Of a DNA stretch of 6,983 nt, positions 1 to 4,760 are shown piece by piece (positions within the stretch are counted from its first letter, which is position 1; every line of letters starts with the position of its first letter). The notes under the pieces were generated by a model. That model did not search any database, was not told where the DNA came from, and saw only the letters and a program-made list of their open reading frames with translations. The translations under genes and the position numbers were made by a program. Source of the DNA: Candidatus Acidiferrales bacterium (GTDB lineage Bacteria; Acidobacteriota; Terriglobia; Acidoferrales; UBA7541). Location of the stretch: assembly GCA_030043155.1 (NCBI GenBank), contig JASHYE010000223.1, positions 1-6,983 on the forward strand. Reading direction: 5' to 3'.

Positions 1-242
1 CTCCCTTCTTGCCGCCCGCGCGGGGAGGATGAGGCGTCACAATGTGGGCTGGCTGGCGCGTTTCGGCCCGTAATGCGCCGGCGAGATCATCGGGCTAGTT
101 GGCCGCGTTTCTTGCTCGTTCTGAGCGCGGCTGGCGAACAGCGGAATGCCGCAAGGCATGGCCGCACCGGAACGAGCTAAGCATGTAGGCATCGTGCTAC
201 AAGGCCTCTCGGACGGGGGTTCAACTCCCCCCGCCTCCACCA
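1..242 (+). ncRNA. ssrA: tmRNA (transfer-messenger RNA), 3' part
   Basis: tmRNA rescues ribosomes stalled on broken mRNAs by acting first as alanyl-tRNA and then as a short mRNA for a degradation tag. The 3' end is diagnostic: TAAGCATGTAG (178-188), a T-arm with stem GGGGG 215-219 / CCCCC 227-231 around loop TTCAACT (220-226), acceptor strand CGCCTCC (232-238), then A and CCA (240-242). GGGCTAGTTGG near 92-102 matches the E. coli tmRNA segment between its pseudoknots. Three H-type pseudoknots can be drawn: CTCCC 1-5 / GGGAG 23-27 crossed by CGCC 13-16 / GGCG 33-36; GGGC 46-49 / GCCC 66-69 crossed by GGCGC 55-59 / GCGCC 75-79; and GCCGCG 102-107 / CGCGGC 126-131 crossed by GCTCGTTC 114-121 / GAACGAGC 170-177. 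The 5' acceptor strand and the tag reading frame lie upstream of base 1, so the tag peptide cannot be read. CCA is encoded in the gene. Confidence 0.95.
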
Positions 243-262
243 TTCAGAACGATTCTTCTACG

Positions 263-631
263 CTATTTCCCTGATTTTTCTGGTGGCGGGTTGTTGTTGA
301 TGTATTTGCAGACGTCTTTGACGGCATTGCTGAGCAGCACGGTGCGAGTGGCAAAGACGGCATTGCCGTGAGGCTTGCTGAGCAGCATAAAGCGGTATTC
401 CTGCGGATACCAGCGCGCGTCGAGCATGTAGTCCGATTCCTTGGAATTCAGCGTCAGCGTCACGTTGGGACACTTGTCCTGCAGGTCCTTCATGATGTCC
501 GCCGCCGGCACGCGAGACGCGGGCGACAGCACCAGCTTCACCGGCGGGCCGAGCTTCTGCTTCGCATACCCTGCGCCGGCCGCGAATAGCAACGCCATTA
601 CTGAAGCTGCAAGCACTAATCTCGTTTTCAT
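263..631 (-). CDS. small secreted protein of unknown function
   Basis: I do not recognise a named family. The 122-residue product starts with a clear Sec signal peptide (basic MKTR, then a hydrophobic stretch to about residue 20, likely cleaved after AGYA at about 23), so the mature protein of about 99 residues should be periplasmic or secreted. The mature part has two cysteines (C54, C108) that could form a disulfide, a CPNVTLTLN strand-like segment, SDYMLDARW, and a C-terminal NAVKDVCKYI followed by a proline- and lysine-rich tail. This layout resembles small secreted proteins often seen in Acidobacteria, but that is from memory. The frame is open further upstream to 727. I chose the ATG at 631 because a purine-rich ribosome site (GGGAGAG) lies just before it and the signal peptide starts exactly there; the upstream 32 residues are arginine-rich and look non-coding. 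The gene ends 20 bp from the tmRNA 3' end, convergent with it. Confidence 0.75.
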   Translation of the reverse strand: MKTRLVLAASVMALLFAAGAGYAKQKLGPPVKLVLSPASRVPAADIMKDLQDKCPNVTLTLNSKESDYMLDARWYPQEYRFMLLSKPHGNAVFATRTVLLSNAVKDVCKYINNNPPPEKSGK

Positions 632-798
632 CCGTTCTCTCCCTGTGCGATCTCTTCCGCTGCGCCTCGTCAACGCGCTCCAGGACTCACGCTTTTTTCG
701 ACGAATTTTTCCGCGAGATGGTTGCATCCGCTGCGCACTGAATTACTTTTCTCGCAACACGCGCGTCGCCGGTGTTCTTTCACACCTCAACCCGCTAA

Positions 799-814
799 TT
801 TCGTAAACACGAAG
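799..814. other. small hairpin in the 632-903 intergenic region
   Basis: TTCGT (800-804) and ACGAA (809-813) form a 5-bp stem around loop AAAC, with a possible closing T-G pair. It lies between the divergent starts of the secreted-protein gene and the Rieske gene, and just before a second hairpin at 826-844. It may be an operator or leader structure, or chance. In the rest of this 272-bp stretch I see no convincing promoter pair and no further gene. Confidence 0.25.
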
Positions 815-820
815 CCTGCG

Positions 821-844
821 AAAAAGTTGCGGTCTTAGCGCAAC
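821..844 (-). terminator. possible intrinsic terminator on the minus strand
   Basis: GTTGCG (826-831) and CGCAAC (839-844) form a perfect 6-bp stem with a 7-base loop. Read on the minus strand, the stem is followed at once by five T residues (plus-strand A run 821-825), the form of a short rho-independent terminator. It would stop minus-strand transcripts entering from the dps side through the Rieske gene before they reach the secreted-protein gene. On the plus strand the same hairpin would lie in the Rieske 5' leader, about 60 nt before its ATG, with no T run after it. Confidence 0.4.
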
Positions 845-903
845 CGTTCCATCACCAAGGAGCATCTTATTGATTAGAGCGCTCCAACCCCGCTGTCGAG
901 GCC

Positions 904-1461
904 ATGCCGCAAGAAGTCTCTCAGGTACCGGTTACTGCAAAGAATTCGCCTGACACAAACTCGAAGAAGTCCCCCGAAAAAGTCGATCGAGTCCGGCGAC
1001 GATTCATCTGGACTTTTCTGTGGGGTTATTTGGGCGTGAATTTTCTGATGTTTCTGCGCTACTTCTTTCCTCGCGCCCTCTTCGAACCGAGCACGCAGGT
1101 CAACATTGGCTATCCTTCCGATTTTGTGATCGGAGTAAATCAGCAATTCCTGCAATCGAATCGCATTTGGGTGCGCAAAGATCCTGGAGAGATTTTTGTG
1201 ATCAAGGCCGTGTGCACGCACCTGGGTTGCACGCCCGACTGGATGCCGCAGCAAAATATCTTTCACTGCCCATGCCACGGCAGCGAATACGACATTGACG
1301 GAATCAATTTTGCTGGTCCTGCACCGCGTCCAATGGACCGCTGCTTCCTACAGTTGCAACCCAACGGCACGATTCTCGTGGATACCGCGCGCCTGTACTT
1401 GAACGAGTCTTACGCCGGCGTCGATCAGTTCAACGATCCCGGCGCCTCCCTCAGCATTTGA
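904..1461 (+). CDS. Rieske 2Fe-2S protein, membrane-anchored (bc1/b6f-type quinol oxidase subunit)
   Basis: This is the iron-sulfur subunit type that passes electrons from quinol to a c-type cytochrome in a cytochrome bc complex. The 185-residue protein has a polar N-terminus (1-30), a basic patch RVRRR, one membrane anchor (about 34-56), and a C-terminal Rieske domain outside the membrane. Both cluster boxes are intact: CTHLGC (C104, H106, C109) and CPCHGS (C122, C124, H125). C104, H106, C122 and H125 are the expected 2Fe-2S ligands, and C109 with C124 the expected disulfide. GPAPRPMD (138-145) is the usual proline-rich segment after box 2. Length fits the family. ATG 904 is the only usual start in frame after a stop at 871-873; its ribosome site is poor (GAGG only 2 nt away). 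No cytochrome b or c gene is in the window: upstream is tmRNA, downstream a convergent dps. qcrA or petC would be the usual symbols, but I cannot choose between them. Confidence 0.93.
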   Translation: MPQEVSQVPVTAKNSPDTNSKKSPEKVDRVRRRFIWTFLWGYLGVNFLMFLRYFFPRALFEPSTQVNIGYPSDFVIGVNQQFLQSNRIWVRKDPGEIFVIKAVCTHLGCTPDWMPQQNIFHCPCHGSEYDIDGINFAGPAPRPMDRCFLQLQPNGTILVDTARLYLNESYAGVDQFNDPGASLSI

Positions 1462-1474
1462 AGAAATAAACTGC

Positions 1475-1492
1475 CGCTCTCTTCGCGAGGCG
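1475..1492. terminator. possible shared terminator hairpin between convergent Rieske and dps genes
   Basis: The 32-bp gap between the two convergent stop codons holds a stem made by CGC (1475-1477) plus CTC (1479-1481), with T1478 bulged, against GAGGCG (1487-1492), around loop TTCGC. On the minus strand the bases that follow are T-rich (complement of 1461-1472), which fits a terminator for dps; on the plus strand no T run follows. The position supports the call more than the stem strength does. Confidence 0.35.
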
Positions 1493-1493
1493 C

Positions 1494-2141
1494 TTATCGG
1501 CCAGCAGCAGCTCCTTTGGCTTTCGGTTGATCGGCGCGGACGGCGGGCACATCGACGAGATGCTCGGCCAAGAACCAGACTTGCAGTTCATTGGTGCGAA
1601 TCACCTCGCTGACGATCAGATCGTTGGTGCCATCATCGCCGCCGTCGTCGGCATCGCGCGCGAATGTTCGCGCTTCTTTCAAAATAATTTCGTGCGCTTC
1701 GAGGAGACGTGAAAGCTGAACGGGAAGCTCTTCGCGGCCGCGCGGCGGACGCGGAATTAGCGTCGTTTCGGCCACATCCGCGGCCATGGCGATGCTCACC
1801 CCGCCAAGAGTCTGAATGCGCTCGGCGATCGCGTCGACAAGCTCGTTTTGCTCGCCATAATGCTTATCGAACAGCAGATGGATCTGGTAGAACGTGTGGC
1901 CGGTGACCTGCCAGTGATGCTTCTTGTACATATCGCGAAGCGTGATCGTGTCGGCCAGAAGCTGATTGAGATTTTCGGAGCTGGTGGCACAGACTTTTTC
2001 ATCGAGCGCGATGGGAAGCTTGGCAATTTTGCCGTAGGGCTGAATCTCACGGGCGTGCTGATGCAGAATCGGTCTCGATTGAGAAGTTCCGGATTCTAAT
2101 TGATTGTAGTCGGGACTGCGTTTGTCATTTTTGGGGCTCAT
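1494..2141 (-). CDS. dps: Dps family DNA-binding ferritin-like protein with long N-terminal extension
   Basis: Dps proteins form 12-subunit shells that oxidise Fe(II) with hydrogen peroxide, store iron and often bind DNA in stress or stationary phase. The signature HHWQVTG...IHLLFDKHYGEQNELVDAIAER is present. The inter-subunit ferroxidase ligands keep exactly the E. coli spacing: H76, H88, D92, D103, E107 (offsets 0, 12, 16, 27, 31). The 215-residue length exceeds the usual 150-170, mainly through about 50 extra residues before the four-helix core, starting MSPKNDKR; the C-terminus (QPKAKGAAAGR) is also basic. Such tails often carry DNA binding, but that is inference here. Two ATGs compete: 2141, with AAGGAG (2151-2156) 9 nt away, and 2147, only 3 nt away (217 aa). 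I prefer 2141. The gene starts 46 bp after the stop of the DHS-like gene on the same strand, so the two may be co-transcribed. Confidence 0.93.
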   Translation of the reverse strand: MSPKNDKRSPDYNQLESGTSQSRPILHQHAREIQPYGKIAKLPIALDEKVCATSSENLNQLLADTITLRDMYKKHHWQVTGHTFYQIHLLFDKHYGEQNELVDAIAERIQTLGGVSIAMAADVAETTLIPRPPRGREELPVQLSRLLEAHEIILKEARTFARDADDGGDDGTNDLIVSEVIRTNELQVWFLAEHLVDVPAVRADQPKAKGAAAGR

Positions 2142-2187
2142 GGTCATTTTCTCCTTCGTAGATAGATGCTGATCCGTCTTGCCAGAT

Positions 2188-3336
2188 TCAGCGAACGCTG
2201 TGGACGATCGCGTGATGATGATTTGAGCGATGGTGATTCGAGCCAGCGCTTTTCTTTGCGCGCTTGGCTTGGGCTGGATGATCGAAATAGCCAATGCGCT
2301 CGAGAACGGCTCCCACAATGAGCGGCAGGGCGACTGTCGCGTCGTCGAAAACTTCAGCGAAGCGTCCGCCTTCATCCGGCGGAACGAATTTCCCCCAGGA
2401 AACAGCTTCCGTATACGTACTACCGGAAAGACCGCCCCAGTGAACCGGCTCGGGACAAATCCGCAGTCCATAATTGTAGCGCTTTAGCGGCATATCCTCG
2501 TATCCGCGGCGCGCCAGCAATTCCGCATAAACACCGAACTGCTGTGACCAATTGCGCGGAACGCCGCCGCCGATGGTGAAAATTCCCATGCGTTCGGTGG
2601 CCAGCATCGTTTCCGCGAAATGCTCGAAGTCCTCAAATGGATCGAAGCGCAGTGCGGGCTTCCCTTCCTTGCGGCGCTGACGATTATGCAGCGCGAAGTC
2701 GATGCCCAGCTCCGAATCAGTGAAAGCGGGGACGAAAACGGGAACGTTCTTTTCGAGAGCCGATTTGAGAATTCCGCGGCCCGGAGCGTGCCGGTGCAAA
2801 TACTCTCCGATGCGCTGATTCAACTTCCAACTGCAGACCGTTTCTTCCGCATCCCACTTATCCAAGAGCGCTTCGACAATTTCCTCGATGTAGTCGAGAT
2901 TCATCTCCGGTTCGAGCGAATCGTAAACGCGATTGTATCCAGCAAAGAAGAGATCTTTGTCGCACATCTTGGGGTCATAGCGGAAATGATGCTTGCCTGC
3001 GGCTTCGACGAGGCCATGAGCCATAAGGGCGCCAGTCGAAACGACGGCCTTTACAATGCCGGAATCGATCAGATCACAAAAAACCAAGCCCATTTTCGCA
3101 ACGGTCATCGCGCCGGAAAGAGTGAGCACGACAAAGCAATTTTTGTCGCGCGCCATAGCTTCGAGGACATCCGCAGCATCGCCAACCTGGCGCCCGGTAA
3201 AAGCAGTCTGGCCCATCGCACGGACAAGCTCATCGACAGTGCGCGCTTTGGAAAGATCCAGCGGATAAATCGGTGTGAGGCGATCCTCAATCGGATCGTG
3301 CAGAACTCTTCCCGTCAGGCCCTTTTTCTTTGCCAT
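2188..3336 (-). CDS. deoxyhypusine synthase-like protein (polyamine aminobutyltransferase family)
   Basis: Deoxyhypusine synthase (DHS) uses NAD and spermidine to move a 4-aminobutyl group to a lysine of eIF5A. Bacteria lack eIF5A, so bacterial homologues are thought to use small amines instead, for example to make homospermidine. The 382-residue product spans the whole family fold: LTLSGAMTV (71-79) and VSTGALMAHG (99-108) in the NAD-binding part, PAFTDSELG (203-211), GGGVPRNW (256-263), and EAVSWGK (310-316) with the catalytic-type lysine K316 (human K329). Against the human enzyme as I remember it, E323, W327 and K329 are kept, but H288 is N262, D316 is L303, and D243 is I212 or shifted by one. 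The C-terminus adds a lysine-rich stretch and a histidine-rich tail (366-382). ATG 3336 has GAGG 7 nt upstream. The neighbours are an agmatinase, divergent, and dps, downstream on the same strand; the agmatinase supports a polyamine role. Confidence 0.9.
   Translation of the reverse strand: MAKKKGLTGRVLHDPIEDRLTPIYPLDLSKARTVDELVRAMGQTAFTGRQVGDAADVLEAMARDKNCFVVLTLSGAMTVAKMGLVFCDLIDSGIVKAVVSTGALMAHGLVEAAGKHHFRYDPKMCDKDLFFAGYNRVYDSLEPEMNLDYIEEIVEALLDKWDAEETVCSWKLNQRIGEYLHRHAPGRGILKSALEKNVPVFVPAFTDSELGIDFALHNRQRRKEGKPALRFDPFEDFEHFAETMLATERMGIFTIGGGVPRNWSQQFGVYAELLARRGYEDMPLKRYNYGLRICPEPVHWGGLSGSTYTEAVSWGKFVPPDEGGRFAEVFDDATVALPLIVGAVLERIGYFDHPAQAKRAKKSAGSNHHRSNHHHAIVHSVR
2191..2241 (-). repeat. 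short tandem coding repeat giving a His-rich C-terminal tail
   Basis: The last 17 codons of the DHS-like gene encode SNHHR then SNHHH, followed by AIVHSVR. The two near-identical five-codon units (AATCACCATCGC and AATCATCATCAC in their cores) suggest a recent duplication. Six of the 17 residues are histidine. Family members I recall end near the equivalent of residue 352, so this tail is extra. Confidence 0.5.
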
Positions 3337-3384
3337 TCACCATCCTCAAAGGTAATGTATCACCTCTGAAGCGTTTCTGCGGGC

Positions 3385-3390
3385 TATAAA
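3385..3390 (+). promoter_or_regulatory. possible -10 element for the agmatinase gene
   Basis: TATAAA inside CTATAAATAG lies about 48 nt before the agmatinase ATG, in the only non-coding gap (3337-3437) between two divergent genes that must hold at least one promoter. No good -35 hexamer sits 16-18 bp upstream, so the call is weak. An A/G-rich tract (3401-3424) follows in the presumed leader. Confidence 0.25.
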
Positions 3391-3437
3391 TAGTACAGAG
3401 CGGGAAAAGAAGGAAGAAAAAAATTCACGTCAAGGAC

Positions 3438-4340
3438 ATGTACTTGCCTCTTAAAAACTACACCGCTGTGACGCCGGAAAACTTTGGAGGAATTCCGGAA
3501 GAAAATTCGAAGTACGAAACTTCGCGCGCGGTTATTTTTCCGATTCCACTGGAGCGCACGACAACGTACGAACATGGCACTCGAAATGGTCCCAACGCGA
3601 TTATCGCGGCCAGCCGCAACATGGAAACATGGGATGAAGAACTAGGCATTGAGACCTTCGCGAAAATCGGAATCGCAACGCTGCCGGCGATTGATACCGC
3701 CGAGGGAACGCTCGAAAAAGTGCTGGCAGATATTCATGCTACAGAGCTCGCGCTGCTTTCGGATGGCAAATTCCCGCTGGCTCTGGGAGGCGAGCATTCG
3801 CTGACGCCGCCTTTGGTCTCTGCGGCGCTGAAGAAGTTTCCCGATTTGTCCGTGCTGCAAATTGATGCACACGCGGATTTGCGCGAAGCGTATCAGGGCA
3901 ATCCGGCGAGCCACGCTTCTGCGATGAGGCGCGTCACGGAAATGTGCCCTGCGGTGCAGGTGGCGATCCGATCCTTGTCCGTGGAAGAAGCGGAGGCCAT
4001 TCCGCATTTGCGAACCAAGGTTTACTGGGCGCGGGACATTGCGCGCGCGCCGCTTGAAAAATGGATTCCGCGCGTGATTGCGGATCTTTCGCAGCACGTT
4101 TATCTGACTGTGGATTTGGACGGATTTGATCCTGCTTACATGCCTGCGACGGGCACGCCGGAGCCGGGCGGACTCGATTGGTATCAGGTCACTACGCTAA
4201 TCCGCGAAGTAGCGCAAGCGCGGAAGATTGTGGCAGCAGACGTTGTAGAGCTATTGCCGCAGCATGGGGATCACGCATCGGATTTCCTCGCGGCGAAGCT
4301 TGTGTACAAGATTCTGGGTTATGCGCTGTGCATGAAGTGA
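3438..4340 (+). CDS. speB: agmatinase / arginase-family ureohydrolase
   Basis: Agmatinase splits agmatine into putrescine and urea with a two-manganese centre, the second step of the ADC route to polyamines. All ureohydrolase motifs are visible in the 300-residue protein: GGEHS (H120), DAHADLR (D143, H145, D147), SHASAMRR (H159), VDLDGFDPAYMP (D226, D228) and VVELLP (E271). These give the six expected metal ligands H120, D143, H145, D147, D226 and D228. Length is typical. Family membership is secure; agmatinase rather than arginase or formimidoylglutamase is inferred from the overall motif style (GTPEPGG, DLREAY) and from the divergent DHS-like neighbour. The start is uncertain: AAGGA (3432-3436) lies only 1 nt before ATG 3438 but 7 nt before an in-frame TTG at 3444, which would remove two residues. 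The product is cytoplasmic, with no signal peptide. Confidence 0.88.
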   Translation: MYLPLKNYTAVTPENFGGIPEENSKYETSRAVIFPIPLERTTTYEHGTRNGPNAIIAASRNMETWDEELGIETFAKIGIATLPAIDTAEGTLEKVLADIHATELALLSDGKFPLALGGEHSLTPPLVSAALKKFPDLSVLQIDAHADLREAYQGNPASHASAMRRVTEMCPAVQVAIRSLSVEEAEAIPHLRTKVYWARDIARAPLEKWIPRVIADLSQHVYLTVDLDGFDPAYMPATGTPEPGGLDWYQVTTLIREVAQARKIVAADVVELLPQHGDHASDFLAAKLVYKILGYALCMK

Positions 4341-4407
4341 AAGTGGAGCGCGGCATTTATTGAGCAGGCCTTAATAACGAGAGCCCGATGCGAGCGGAGG
4401 GGGACGA

Positions 4408-4680
4408 ATGTATTTCTTTTATGTGAGCCACGGACTGCTGGGATGGATCATCATTGGCTTGATTGCCGGATGGCTTGCGGGAACAGTTTCGCGCGGACGC
4501 GGATTCGGATGCCTGGCGGACATTATTCTAGGCCTGATCGGCGCAGTCGTCGGCGGCTGGATTTTTTACAAGCTCGGAATACGAGCGGGCGGAGTGATTG
4601 GCAGCCTGGCGGCAGCGTTTGTAGGAGCGGTCGTTCTCGTTTCGATTGCGCGGCTATTTGCGGGCCATCACGATCATTGA
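4408..4680 (+). CDS. GlsB/YeaQ/YmgE family small membrane protein (transglycosylase-associated)
   Basis: This family of about 80-90-residue inner-membrane proteins is common and often stress-induced, but its biochemical role is not settled; the label transglycosylase-associated protein is historical. The 90-residue product has three membrane segments (about 9-27, 36-56 and 62-83) rich in glycine, and the family pattern of GWLAG in the first, a short basic loop (SRGRGFGC), then DIILGLIGAVVGGWIF in the second. It ends in AGHHDH, a small histidine cluster. The ribosome site is strong: GGAGG (4396-4400), 7 nt before the ATG. It lies 67 bp after the agmatinase gene and 80 bp before the permease gene, all on the plus strand. 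Co-transcription is possible but nothing shows it. Confidence 0.9.
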   Translation: MYFFYVSHGLLGWIIIGLIAGWLAGTVSRGRGFGCLADIILGLIGAVVGGWIFYKLGIRAGGVIGSLAAAFVGAVVLVSIARLFAGHHDH

Positions 4681-4760
4681 GGATGGTCGATGAGGACGTT
4701 CGATCAGATTGATAAAACCTGGAGACCGCCAGCTACGTCTAAGAACGAGAGAAGTGAATC

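Noticed and set aside
37..243. Minus-strand open frame of 68 codons over the tmRNA region
   Set aside because: It lies wholly on the tmRNA gene; the frame is a by-product of GC-rich structured RNA and has no ribosome site.
243..262. Terminator for tmRNA
   Set aside because: Only a 4-bp AGAA/TTCT stem can be drawn with a broken T tract; too weak to call.
632..727. Upstream 32-codon extension of the small secreted protein
   Set aside because: It would put an arginine-rich stretch before a perfect signal peptide; the purine-rich ribosome site immediately before 631 decides the start.
2142..2471. Long N-terminal extension of the Dps frame to an ATG at 2471
   Set aside because: It would overlap most of the last 280 bp of the DHS-like gene in another frame; the strong AAGGAG at 2151-2156 sets the start at 2141 or 2147.
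2620..3369. 249-codon plus-strand frame opposite the DHS-like gene
   Set aside because: It is antisense to a gene with clear family motifs and shows no recognisable domain; it is a shadow of codon bias.
4341..4407. Possible terminator or regulatory element after the agmatinase gene
   Set aside because: No stem longer than 4 bp and no T run could be found in this 67-bp gap.
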